From Methanothrix sp. (GTDB lineage: Archaea; Halobacteriota; Methanosarcinia; Methanotrichales; Methanotrichaceae), in contig WOYM01000080.1 of assembly GCA_011620785.1 (NCBI GenBank), positions 1 to 14,792 of the forward strand: 14,792 nucleotides of DNA, read 5' to 3'. Both the position numbers and the translations under genes were made by a program. Position 1 is the first letter of the stretch. Each line of letters opens with the position of its first letter. The notes under the pieces are model-generated. The model was not told where the DNA came from and ran no database searches. It worked only from the letters and a program-made list of their open reading frames with translations. This document shows, piece by piece, positions 5,205-12,994 of this stretch.

Positions 5205-6019
5205 AGGATTATGCCAAGATAGTTCCTTGCCTGGATGTCAAGGTGGTTGACGGCCAGCCATCGGTGGTCAAAGGAGTCAAGTTCGTGGACCTGAAAAGGC
5301 AGGGCGATCCGGTGGAGTTCGCCCGACGCTATCAGGATCAAGGCGCTGATGAGCTGGTATTTCTGGATATCACCGCCTCTCATGAGGGCAGAAAGACCAT
5401 GGTTGATGTAGCCCGCAGGGTGGCAGATGCGGTCGACATTCCCTTTGCCGTTGGCGGAGGCATAGGCACCCTGGATGGTATCAAGCAGATCCTGGATGCC
5501 GGAGCGGACAAGGTGGGAATCAACACCGCTGCAGTCAAGAATCCCGATTTTGTGAAGGAGGCCTCAGGAGCCTTCGGATCAGACAAAATCACCGTGGCAG
5601 TGGATGCCCGCCGCAACACCAACATCATGCCGGGGGTAAATCTCTATGAGATGGAGGACGGCGCAAAAGCCTGGTTCGAGCTGGTGATATACGGCGGCAG
5701 AGAGCCTGTAGGAGTCGATGCAATTGATTGGTGCCGGAAGATGGAGAGCTTTGGCGCGGGCGAGCTCCTGCCCACCAGCATGGACCGGGACGGGACGAAT
5801 ATCGGCTTCGATCTGCCCCTGACAAAAGCCATCTGCGATGCAGTCGCAATCCCGGTTATCGCCAGCGGCGGGGCCTCCACACCGCAGCATATCCTGGAGG
5901 CCTTTACAGTGGCAAAGGTGGAGAAGGCCCTGGCCGCAGGGATGTTCCACCGGGGAGAGTACACTGTGAGCCAGGTCAAGGACTATCTGGAGAGCAACGG
6001 TATCCGGGTAAGACGGTGA
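5201..6019 (+). CDS. hisF: imidazole glycerol phosphate synthase cyclase subunit HisF
   Basis: A 272-aa (beta/alpha)8-barrel enzyme. With HisH it makes imidazole glycerol phosphate and AICAR from PRFAR and ammonia drawn from glutamine, a cytoplasmic step of histidine synthesis. Catalytic Asp12 lies in KIVPCLDVK and Asp135 in AVDARRN, matching Asp11 and Asp130 of Thermotoga HisF. Phosphate-binding glycines appear in AVGGGIGT and ASGGAST, and TSMDRDGTN is diagnostic. The ORF stays open upstream to a GTG at 5012, but those residues are unlike HisF. ATG 5201 gives the normal archaeal length and is coupled by ATGA to an upstream ORF. No other his gene is nearby. It transcribes away from the amtB-side operon and towards modC. 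Confidence 0.95.
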   Translation: MKDYAKIVPCLDVKVVDGQPSVVKGVKFVDLKRQGDPVEFARRYQDQGADELVFLDITASHEGRKTMVDVARRVADAVDIPFAVGGGIGTLDGIKQILDAGADKVGINTAAVKNPDFVKEASGAFGSDKITVAVDARRNTNIMPGVNLYEMEDGAKAWFELVIYGGREPVGVDAIDWCRKMESFGAGELLPTSMDRDGTNIGFDLPLTKAICDAVAIPVIASGGASTPQHILEAFTVAKVEKALAAGMFHRGEYTVSQVKDYLESNGIRVRR

Positions 6020-6022
6020 ACT

Positions 6023-6112
6023 GTGGAAGAGTTAATCCAGAGAGCTGAGCAAAGGTACAAATTTCTGCAAAGGGGATGGGGAAGGCCAGATGCTGACCTT
6101 CTCCGATTATAA
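6023..6112 (+). CDS. possible 29-aa ORF after hisF
   Basis: A GTG at 6023, three bases after the hisF stop, opens 29 codons (MEELIQRAEQRYKFLQRGWG ... LLRL) ending at TAA 6110-6112 and overlapping the end of convergent modC by six bases. No good ribosome-binding site and no family is recognised. It may be chance or a remnant of a hisF-linked gene. Confidence 0.15.
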   Translation: MEELIQRAEQRYKFLQRGWGRPDADLLRL

Positions 6113-6829
6113 TTCCTCCGACTGCTCTCCTTCTCTATCCTGCAGGCCCCCTCCCCAGCCCATAACCTCATCTGCCCCTCCGGCAAGAGCGATCCTTCCC
6201 CTTTCCAGGAGACAGGCCCGATCTCCAATAGAAGCCACATCCCTCAGATCATGAGTGACAATGATGCTCGGCACATGGCAGGCGTGAATCCTTTCCCGAA
6301 GCTCCTTTCTCATGGCTGCCTGCTTGCGCACGTCCAATGCAGATAGTGGCTCGTCCAGCAATAGCAGATCGGGCTCGATGATCAATGCCCGCGCCAGTGC
6401 TACCCGCTGCCTCTGCCCTCCCGAGACCTCTACTGCCCTGGCCTTCCTGATATCCCAGAGCCCAGCAGCCTTCAAGTGCTCCATTACTCTGGACTCAATA
6501 GCCCTCCGGGAAAGCCTTCTGGTCCGCAGGCCGAAGGCTACATTGTCATATACGCTCATGTGAGGAAAGAGAGCGTAGCTCTGAAAGACATATCCGATAT
6601 TCCTCCCTTCAGGGGCGACGCGGATCTTCAGACCGGAATCGAACAGCGGCCTTCCTTCCAGTGCTATCCTGCCCTCGTCCGGGTCCTGCAGCCCAGCCAC
6701 CAAATTCAGCAGGCTGGTCTTCCCGCAGCCGTTATCTCCCACCAACATCAGGATCTCACCTTCTTTGATCATCATCTTAACCTCGAGATCGAAATCCCGA
6801 AGCCTCTTCTTGATGTCAATTTCCAGCAT
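6107..6829 (-). CDS. modC: molybdate ABC transporter ATP-binding protein ModC
   Basis: A 240-aa ABC ATPase that energises molybdate import. It shows Walker A GDNGCGKT (31-38), Q-loop Gln83 in YVFQSYALFPHM, signature VSGGQRQR (135-142), Walker B LLLLDEP with Glu160, and His193 in VTHD. The start MLEIDI and the APEGRNIGYVFQ block are ModC-like. It lacks the C-terminal TOBE/MOP domain of E. coli ModC, as many archaeal versions do. The ATG at 6829 lies inside the end of modB (14-base overlap), so the two are translationally coupled. Adjacent nif genes make molybdenum supply for FeMo-cofactor the likely purpose; tungstate transport cannot be excluded from sequence. Confidence 0.9.
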   Translation of the reverse strand: MLEIDIKKRLRDFDLEVKMMIKEGEILMLVGDNGCGKTSLLNLVAGLQDPDEGRIALEGRPLFDSGLKIRVAPEGRNIGYVFQSYALFPHMSVYDNVAFGLRTRRLSRRAIESRVMEHLKAAGLWDIRKARAVEVSGGQRQRVALARALIIEPDLLLLDEPLSALDVRKQAAMRKELRERIHACHVPSIIVTHDLRDVASIGDRACLLERGRIALAGGADEVMGWGGGLQDREGEQSEEL

Positions 6830-7709
6830 TCTTATACACCCGCCGGGTCAGAGTCTTTACCAGGAATATGACCACAAATGAAATGGCCACCAATATTATG
6901 GCAATACACAGGGAGACGTCCAGATCGCCCTGCATAGCTGTGTAGATGGCCAGAGGCATGGTCTGCGTCCTGCCCTGAAAGTTGCCGGCAAACATGATAG
7001 TAGCTCCAAACTCTCCCAGAGAGCGGGCGAAGGCCATTATGGCCCCGGAGACGAGGCCGTTGATGGCTATGGGCAGGATGACATGAAAGAAGGTGTAGAT
7101 CCGTGAACCCCCCAGGGTCCGAGCCGCATTCTCGAGAGCAATGTCCACATCCTCGAAGCTCGTCCTCGCCTGGCGGATGTAAAAGGGGCTGGAGACGAAT
7201 ACCTGGGCCATGATCACCGCCAGAGTGGTGAAGGCGATGCTTACTCCAAAGGCGTCCAGGTAATGGCCAACGATTCCCATCCGGCCAAAGGCCATGAGCA
7301 GGGCAATTCCAGCCACTGTAGGAGGCATGATAACAGGCAGATCAATCAGGGAGTCGGCCAGCTCCTTGCCGAAATATCGAAATCGAGCGCTGACGTAGGC
7401 GATAGGCGTTCCCATTAATACCACAGTGATGGTGGTCACTGTAGAGGTCATGAGACTGAGTCTTAGCGCATCCATTACCACTGGATCATGCAGAGATCGG
7501 AGAGTAGTGTCCAGAGGGCTCCTGAGGAAGAGCGCGACTACAGGCAGAGCTATGAAGGCCATGGCAATTATCAGCAAGAGGGCCAAACCCGCTTTTAGAG
7601 CCACTTCCCTCACCCTGGAAAGGATGCTAATGCTCTCTTGTCCCTGACCTGCCAGCTCAGCAAGATCCCTTTTGCCGAGACGATTGATATCTATCTGATT
7701 GGAAGCCAT
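6816..7709 (-). CDS. modB: molybdate ABC transporter permease ModB
   Basis: A 297-aa inner-membrane permease of the molybdate/sulfate type. About 40 polar residues precede the first membrane segment (about 41-62). Further segments lie near 85-105, 120-142, 157-176, 210-235 and 265-287. The EAA loop ENAARTLGGSRIYTFFHVILP-like segment at 193-212 is where ModC docks, and DLPVIMPPTVAGIALL is a ModB hallmark. The start at ATG 7709 lies 75 bases after modA. That gap contains a T9 run on the coding strand, which may lower modBC expression relative to modA. It overlaps modC by 14 bases. Confidence 0.92.
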   Translation of the reverse strand: MASNQIDINRLGKRDLAELAGQGQESISILSRVREVALKAGLALLLIIAMAFIALPVVALFLRSPLDTTLRSLHDPVVMDALRLSLMTSTVTTITVVLMGTPIAYVSARFRYFGKELADSLIDLPVIMPPTVAGIALLMAFGRMGIVGHYLDAFGVSIAFTTLAVIMAQVFVSSPFYIRQARTSFEDVDIALENAARTLGGSRIYTFFHVILPIAINGLVSGAIMAFARSLGEFGATIMFAGNFQGRTQTMPLAIYTAMQGDLDVSLCIAIILVAISFVVIFLVKTLTRRVYKNAGN

Positions 7710-7763
7710 TGGTTACTCGATCTCTTCTCTAAATTCTCTTGGTTTTATTTCTGTCCCTGGCTC

Positions 7764-7772
7764 AAAAAAAAA
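7764..7772 (-). terminator. poly-T tract (T9) between modA and modB
   Basis: Nine consecutive T on the minus strand, 12 bases past the modA stop. It is a plausible archaeal partial terminator allowing modA (binding protein) to be made in excess over modB and modC. Confidence 0.45.
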
Positions 7773-7784
7773 GAGATCATCCGG

Positions 7785-8624
7785 TTAAGCTGCAGCTTCT
7801 GTTGCCGAAGCAGTCTCCTCATGCACCTCAGGCTCGCTTTCGACGGGATCAAAGCCGTACTTTTCCAGGACCGCCCTTCCCTCATCCGACATCACCAGAT
7901 CCATGAACCTCTGGCTCTCAGCAGGATACTTTGATTCCATAAGCATTCCCAGGGGGTATTCGGCTATGATATTGTATTCGTCCGGGATAACTATCTTATC
8001 TATCTTGCTTATCATATCCTGGGTGACATCGGAGACATATGCAAATCCGGCATCCGCCTCTCCCAGGGCCACTTTGGTCACCACATAGCTGACACTGGTC
8101 TCTTGAGAGATGACATTGGCCAGCACATCTCTCTCATAATCCGGACCATATGCAGAGTCGTTGCCAAGCTTGGCTATGATCTGCAGAGCATAGTCGCCTA
8201 CCGGTACATCCTTTGTTCCCATGACGATCTTGACACCCGGCCGGGCGAGGTTGGTCAGATTCCGGATGTTTGCAGGGTTATCCTTGGGGACAATGAGCGA
8301 GAGCTTATTTCTTGTGAAGATGGCGACGCTACTGTTGTTCACTAGCCCGCTCTCTCTTACGGCATTCATCTGCTTCATGTTGGCTGAAGCGAAGAGATCG
8401 GCATAAGCACCGTTCTCGAGCTGGGTGCGCAGTGCCTGAGAGCCGTCGAAGTTGAATGCCACATGGATGCCGGTTTCGTTCTCGTAGATCTCTCCTATTT
8501 CCCCAAAAGCTCCTGTCAGCGAAGCTGCTGTAAAGACTGTGAGCTCATCTGGCGATTGGGCGAATCCTGCAGACATGGAAAGGACCAGGGCTGCAAACAA
8601 TGCGACAAATACTGGTTTATTCAT
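7785..8624 (-). CDS. modA: molybdate-binding protein ModA
   Basis: A 279-aa extracytoplasmic molybdate-binding protein. A signal peptide (about 1-22, MNKPVFVALFAALVLSMSAG, cleavage near GFA-QS) is followed by the ModA core. LTVFTAASLTGAF and FDGSQALRTQLENGAYADLF form the oxyanion-binding site, with GDYALQ and YVVTKVALGEADAGFAYVSD later. The C-terminus has an extra acidic, Ala/Thr/Glu-rich tail (ESEPEVHEETASATEAAA). ATG 8624 is chosen over TTG 8627; GGGAGG lies 11 bases upstream. It is the first gene of modABC, in the same direction as the nif operon but separated from nifN by 270 bases with its own promoter-like sequence. The family is clear; molybdate over tungstate is inferred from context. 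Confidence 0.93.
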   Translation of the reverse strand: MNKPVFVALFAALVLSMSAGFAQSPDELTVFTAASLTGAFGEIGEIYENETGIHVAFNFDGSQALRTQLENGAYADLFASANMKQMNAVRESGLVNNSSVAIFTRNKLSLIVPKDNPANIRNLTNLARPGVKIVMGTKDVPVGDYALQIIAKLGNDSAYGPDYERDVLANVISQETSVSYVVTKVALGEADAGFAYVSDVTQDMISKIDKIVIPDEYNIIAEYPLGMLMESKYPAESQRFMDLVMSDEGRAVLEKYGFDPVESEPEVHEETASATEAAA

Positions 8625-8671
8625 CAAAGCTTTTTCCTCCCGAAATGCAACGATTATTAATGTATATCTCG

Positions 8672-8691
8672 ATATGCTTCAATGTGCTTCG
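8672..8691 (-). repeat. 10-bp imperfect tandem repeat in the modA upstream region
   Basis: On the minus strand, CGAAGCACAT is followed immediately by TGAAGCATAT (8 of 10 identical), then CGAGATATAC. The repeat spacing is about one helical turn. It lies just downstream of a TATA-like box, over the predicted transcription start of modA, where a molybdate- or nitrogen-responsive regulator could bind. Confidence 0.4.
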
Positions 8692-8702
8692 ATCTTTCAG
8701 CT

Positions 8703-8717
8703 AATTTCAATATACTC
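8703..8717 (-). promoter_or_regulatory. TATA-like box of modABC
   Basis: Minus strand reads TGAGTATATTGAAAT. This places transcription start near 8680, giving a leader of about 55 bases with GGGAGG before the modA ATG. A second candidate, GATATACATT at about 8660-8670, would leave almost no leader. Confidence 0.35.
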
Positions 8718-8894
8718 AGATATATTCTTAATAACCATATGCACTAACTTCTTTCTAATTAGTGAGCTATTCTGTAAACTTATTTAAGCCTTGCCAGATG
8801 GAAAGAAATCAGCTCGAAATCTCGGGCCCTTAGACCTGTGATCCAGACCCAATGGAGAGAACGCCCAGTCAAGCTGCTTGATGACGCCCCAAGG
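8718..8894. other. intergenic region between nifN and modA
   Basis: No gene is seen. The half nearer modA is A/T-rich. Near nifN there is GAAATC-AGCTC-GAAATC, an 11-base-spaced direct repeat (8805-8821), and a GGGCCC. There is no oligo-T run of six or more on the nif coding strand, so the nif transcript's terminator is not obvious. Confidence 0.4.
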
Positions 8895-10205
8895 TCAAAT
8901 CACTCGTGAGCCTTCATCCAGCAGAGCATTGGTGATGGCATCCGCAAGCCGGGCGGCACCCTCGTACCCAACCAGGAGCTGTCGCGTTGCTCCCACTCGA
9001 TCGTGGTTGGGAAGCCCCACCCGCACCAGAGGTATTCCCTCTTTTTTTGATATCTGACGGCCATTGGAGGTGCCCAGCATCAGGTCGATTCTTGCATTCC
9101 TTATTTGGTCATGGATCTGGCTGAAATCAGCCCCCAGGAGAATTAGGGCATCCTCAGACGCCTCCCTTATCTCCGCCTCAAAGCGGGTGCTTCTCGATCC
9201 GGTTGCTACAACGGCCGGAATTGCTCCTGCCTCACAGAGGAACCTTGTCAGTCCCAGAGCAATATCGGAATCTCCATAAACTGCCACCCTCACCCCTGCC
9301 AGGTATTTGTGAACATCAGCCAGGGTATCAAGCAGCCTGCCCCTCTGGGCCTCATACCTCTCGGGGAGGGCAATTTCAGTCTGCTCCTCCAGCATGGATA
9401 CGAATAGGTCGGTATCTTTAAGGCCAATGGGCAGGGGCAGAGCCGTTTGCGGCACTTTATACTCTCGCTCCAAAAATCCCCCAGCCGAACTGCTCTGGAA
9501 GCGCCCGCCGATAGTCAGTGTACAGCGTGAGTTGGCAGTATCAACCACATCCTCTAGTGTTGTGCCACCCTCTGTGATCCTCGGCGGATTTTCCACTCGC
9601 GGAGCATCAAGGGTCTCAGATATATCGGGAAACAGGATGAACTCGTCTGCGGATCCCCAGTTAGCAAGCATATCTTTGAGGTAACGGACATCCGCTGGAG
9701 ATATGACCGATCCGATCACCAGATTTATTCTGCCGCCGGGCTCTGTTCTCCTGGCCAGGCTCTGAACCAATGCCTGGAGCGCTCTGGCGTAACCTTCCTC
9801 ATGGGAGGCAGAGTAGCTGGGAGTGGAGACTGGAATGATTGGGATATTGGATTTCTCCTCGGCACGGAATTCATTTATGATCTGGACGATGTCGTCTCCA
9901 ATGGTCTCGGCAAGACAGGTCGTGGCTACGCCGATGGCCTTGGGGCTGTAACCTATGATGAGGTTTTTCAGACCCATCTTCAGGTTGGCAGAGCCACCAT
10001 AAACCGTCCCCTTCTCGCTCAGGGCCGAAGATGCAATGTCCACGGGCTCCCGGAAGTGGTGAGCGAGGTACAATCGCATATAGGTGGCACAGCCCTGAGA
10101 GCCGTGAAACAGAGGCATGCACCCCTCGATTCCCCGAAAAGCCAGGACCGATCCCATGGGCATGCACATATTGCAGGGATTTATTGTGGAATAGCTCTCA
10201 GACAT
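8895..10205 (-). CDS. nifN: nitrogenase cofactor scaffold subunit NifN
   Basis: A 436-aa beta-type subunit of the NifEN scaffold, where the 8Fe precursor is matured to FeMo-cofactor. PCNMCMPMG (Cys11, Cys14), FHGSQGC (Cys39, equivalent of the NifN K-cluster cysteine) and TTCLAETIGDD (Cys97) are visible, with STPSYSASHEEGY and IRNARIDLMLGTSNGR later. The start is set at ATG 10205, with AGGAGGTG 10 bases upstream and an 8-base overlap (ATGTCTGA) with the nifE stop. The longer ORF from 10274 adds basic residues unlike NifN. It is last in the nif operon; no nifX follows. It resembles the nifK product but lacks the P-cluster Ser in the same context and is shorter. Confidence 0.93.
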   Translation of the reverse strand: MSESYSTINPCNMCMPMGSVLAFRGIEGCMPLFHGSQGCATYMRLYLAHHFREPVDIASSALSEKGTVYGGSANLKMGLKNLIIGYSPKAIGVATTCLAETIGDDIVQIINEFRAEEKSNIPIIPVSTPSYSASHEEGYARALQALVQSLARRTEPGGRINLVIGSVISPADVRYLKDMLANWGSADEFILFPDISETLDAPRVENPPRITEGGTTLEDVVDTANSRCTLTIGGRFQSSSAGGFLEREYKVPQTALPLPIGLKDTDLFVSMLEEQTEIALPERYEAQRGRLLDTLADVHKYLAGVRVAVYGDSDIALGLTRFLCEAGAIPAVVATGSRSTRFEAEIREASEDALILLGADFSQIHDQIRNARIDLMLGTSNGRQISKKEGIPLVRVGLPNHDRVGATRQLLVGYEGAARLADAITNALLDEGSRVI

Positions 10206-11625
10206 CGGCCTGAACACCTCCTTCTGCTGCTTTCTCGATAGCTTTCTCGATTTCTGAACCTCTGGAACCCACAATAGGACTCGATCTATGCAGGGGGAGC
10301 CTCCAGACAGGGCTGTTCAGGCTAGAATCAAGCTCTCGGGCAAAGTTGACCAGGCCGTCATAGCCCTCAAAGCTGGTGGTTCGGTCGTGGTTGAAGTCGC
10401 AAAAAGCGATTCCAAGCTTATAGGCGAGAAACCTCTCTTTGACCCCTGCCACCAGCAGATCGGCCTTTTGCACTGCCAGCAGCTCCCTCAGCTCCAGAGG
10501 ATTGGCATCATCCACAATTACCGTCCCGTCCCTGACCATGCAGCTTATCTTCCGGTAGTCGTCCCGGTCTCCGGTCTGCGTTCCTATGATCACCACCTCC
10601 ATTCCCAGCTCCTCGAAAGCCCTGACCAGGGAGACGGCTTTGGCAGCGCCACCCATGTAGATGGCGGCCTTCTTTCCCTGGACCCGTGAGCGGTAGTAGA
10701 CGATCTTTGGCATGACCCGAGCCGTCTCCCGTTCGATTATCTCCTCTGCCTTTGCCAGCATGCTCTCGTCTGCAAAGAATCGAGCAGCGCAGCGCAGAGC
10801 TGATGCCAAATCCCCCAGGCCGAAGAAGCTGATGTGCTGGTAGGGAATGCCATACCTCTCTTCCATCTTCTTTGCGAGGTAGGTCATGGAGCCGCTGCAC
10901 TGGACCAGATTCAACCGGGCGGTATGAGATCTCTGGATCTCTGCTACCCTGCCGTCTCCAGTAAATGTGGCGACCACCTCGATCCCCATCTCCTCAAATA
11001 GGGGCTTGATGGCCCAGAGGTCTCCGGCAACGTTGTACTCCCCGAGGAGGTTTATGGCATAGGGGATGGCAGGCCTGTATTCCTTCGTGCCGACCAGCTC
11101 GAATAGAGCATTACAGGCAGCCTTGTAGCCCTCATTCTTGTTTCCGCGAAAGCCTTCCGACCGGACAGGGATAACGGGCAGGCCAAGCTCTGCGGTAGCG
11201 CTACGGCAGACTGCTTTCAGGTCATCTCCAATAATCCCCACGATGCAGGTGGAATAGACGAATATGGCCGGGGGATGAAACCTCTCTGCCAGATCACGAA
11301 TGGCTCTTGCCAGCTTCTTCTCGCCGCCATAAACGACATCCAGCTCCGACATGTCTGTGGAAAAGCTGTTCTTATAGAGGTCCGGGCCGGAGGTGGTGCT
11401 GCCCCGGATGTCCCAGGTATAGCTGGCACAGCCGATGGGGCCGTGCACCAGATGAAGGGCATCGGTGAGGGGATTGAGCACTACCCGGGCTCCGGAATAA
11501 ACGCATGCCCTCTGGCTGACGGCACCAGCGAGGCTCTCGTTGCTGCACGAGAGGGACACAGGATCATAGCCCGCTTTCTGGGATATGTGACCCTCTCTGC
11601 CTTCAAAGGTCTTGATCACGCTCAT
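10198..11625 (-). CDS. nifE: nitrogenase cofactor scaffold subunit NifE
   Basis: A 475-aa alpha-type subunit of the NifEN scaffold for FeMo-cofactor assembly. Ligands matching Azotobacter NifE are present: Cys41 (RACVYSGA), Cys66 (HGPIGCASY) and Cys127 (VYSTCIVGIIGDD) for the K-cluster, Cys243 (NLVQCSGSM) for the L-cluster, and His413 in DFNHDRTTSFEGYDG. STDMSELDVVYGGEKKL is the normal alpha-family segment. It starts at ATG 11625, 10 bases after the nifK stop, with TAGGAAA upstream, and ends overlapping nifN by 8 bases. It is the intact counterpart of the diverged NifE-like gene on the left of the window and a good reference for judging that gene's changes. Confidence 0.95.
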   Translation of the reverse strand: MSVIKTFEGREGHISQKAGYDPVSLSCSNESLAGAVSQRACVYSGARVVLNPLTDALHLVHGPIGCASYTWDIRGSTTSGPDLYKNSFSTDMSELDVVYGGEKKLARAIRDLAERFHPPAIFVYSTCIVGIIGDDLKAVCRSATAELGLPVIPVRSEGFRGNKNEGYKAACNALFELVGTKEYRPAIPYAINLLGEYNVAGDLWAIKPLFEEMGIEVVATFTGDGRVAEIQRSHTARLNLVQCSGSMTYLAKKMEERYGIPYQHISFFGLGDLASALRCAARFFADESMLAKAEEIIERETARVMPKIVYYRSRVQGKKAAIYMGGAAKAVSLVRAFEELGMEVVIIGTQTGDRDDYRKISCMVRDGTVIVDDANPLELRELLAVQKADLLVAGVKERFLAYKLGIAFCDFNHDRTTSFEGYDGLVNFARELDSSLNSPVWRLPLHRSSPIVGSRGSEIEKAIEKAAEGGVQADV

Positions 11626-11635
11626 GGTAGTTTTC

Positions 11636-12994
11636 CTACAGAATCATCTCGAAATGAGTATCGTCCGAGTCTCTGTCACGCCTCTCCAGAAAGGCGTTGC
11701 CTATCATCTCCACCAGGCGGGCAGCTCCGGCGTAGCCGATGATTGGGAAGTAATGCAGATTGGCCCGATCGGTTATGGGGAACCCCACTCGCACCAGCGG
11801 TATATCCTCTGCCCTGGCTATCAGCTTGCCATAGGTATTGCCGATGAGCATATCCACCGGATTGTTCTTGATCTTCTGGTGCAGGAGGAATGTGTCTCCT
11901 ATCATTGCTTCACAGTCAGGCGAGACACAATGAACCTCTTCTTCGAACTTCTTGTCCGGAGTGCCCGTGAGCGCATATGTGGGGTTCATGCCCATCTCCA
12001 CTGCCAGGCTGACCAGTCCTGCGACGGTATCAGGGTCTCCAAAGATAGCCAAGCTCTTGCCATGGAAGTGGGGATGGGCATCGGTCATCATGTCCACCAG
12101 CCTGCCTCTTTCTTCCTCTATCTCCTGGGGAATGGGCACATCCATGAGGCTGGAGACGTTCATCACAAATGCATCGGAATTACGAATGCCAATGGGCATG
12201 GGGCCGATGACTGCGGGAATCTGGAACTTGCCCTTCAGGACCATGGCTCCGGAGGCGCCAGCAGTCCTTCCCAGAGCTATGGTAGCACGGGAGTTGGCGG
12301 CGTCTTTCAGATCCGGGATGGTTGTTCCACCCGGCGGAAAGAGTCCGCCTGATTGGGGCGACATCGGTGCGTCGAATACGTCCGTGGTATCAGGGAATAT
12401 GATATGGCGAACCCCCATAATGCCAAGTATCCTCTTGATCTCACGAATGTCTCCTGGCTCAACGAAACCGGGAATTATATTCAGCTTGCCGTTGGGCGAT
12501 CCCCTGCGAGCAAAGCTCTGGACGATGGCCTTTACCGCATTGTCATAGCCGGTGATGTGCGATCCCACATAGCTGGGTGTGCTGGCAATGACGACGCGCA
12601 CATTGGGGTCGAAGAACTCCTCTTCTTTGATCTCTTCCATGAAGGAGGAGACATCGTCGCCGATGGTCTCTGAGGAGCAGGTCGTATTGATGGCGAGAAC
12701 ATCGGGATGATAGATGTTCACCACGTTATCGACCGCCTCTTTGAGGTTGTTTCTGCCACCGAATACCACCGAGTCCTCTGTAAATGAAGAGGTAGCAGCG
12801 AGCGTCGGCTCTCGGTAGTGTCGGGCCAACACCATGCGCAGGTATGAGCTGCACCCCTGCGAGCCGTGGGTGATCGGCATGCAGTTGTGGATGCCTTTAT
12901 AGGCCAGGATGGCGCCGATGGGCTGGCAGATCTTGGCCGGATTTATGACCAGGGTCTCTCTTTGCGCCATCTCTTTTGGTGTATAGTCAAGCAT
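11636..12994 (-). CDS. nifK: nitrogenase molybdenum-iron protein beta chain NifK
   Basis: A 452-aa beta subunit of the MoFe protein, which with NifD binds the P-cluster that relays electrons from NifH to FeMo-cofactor. P-cluster cysteines are Cys23 (AKICQPIGA), Cys48 (HGSQGCSSYLR) and Cys106 (NTTCSSETIGDD). Their spacing of 25 and 58 equals that of Azotobacter NifK (70, 95, 153). The serine of ASTPSYVGSHITGYDNA follows. It lacks the roughly 50-residue N-terminal extension of Azotobacter NifK, as in clostridia and methanogens. ATG 12994 overlaps the nifD stop by eight bases (ATGCTTGA), indicating coupled translation of the two subunits. Confidence 0.96.
   Translation of the reverse strand: MLDYTPKEMAQRETLVINPAKICQPIGAILAYKGIHNCMPITHGSQGCSSYLRMVLARHYREPTLAATSSFTEDSVVFGGRNNLKEAVDNVVNIYHPDVLAINTTCSSETIGDDVSSFMEEIKEEEFFDPNVRVVIASTPSYVGSHITGYDNAVKAIVQSFARRGSPNGKLNIIPGFVEPGDIREIKRILGIMGVRHIIFPDTTDVFDAPMSPQSGGLFPPGGTTIPDLKDAANSRATIALGRTAGASGAMVLKGKFQIPAVIGPMPIGIRNSDAFVMNVSSLMDVPIPQEIEEERGRLVDMMTDAHPHFHGKSLAIFGDPDTVAGLVSLAVEMGMNPTYALTGTPDKKFEEEVHCVSPDCEAMIGDTFLLHQKIKNNPVDMLIGNTYGKLIARAEDIPLVRVGFPITDRANLHYFPIIGYAGAARLVEMIGNAFLERRDRDSDDTHFEMIL

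Noticed and set aside
8718..8894. Possible small RNA or tRNA piece between nifN and modA
   Set aside because: No cloverleaf, no C/D box pair with guide spacing and no stable hairpin could be drawn; the GGGCCC and GAAATC repeats alone are not enough.
10206..10274. Longer NifN start
   Set aside because: The extra basic residues are the nifE C-terminal coding region read in another frame. ATG 10205 has a strong ribosome-binding site and gives the normal NifN N-terminus.
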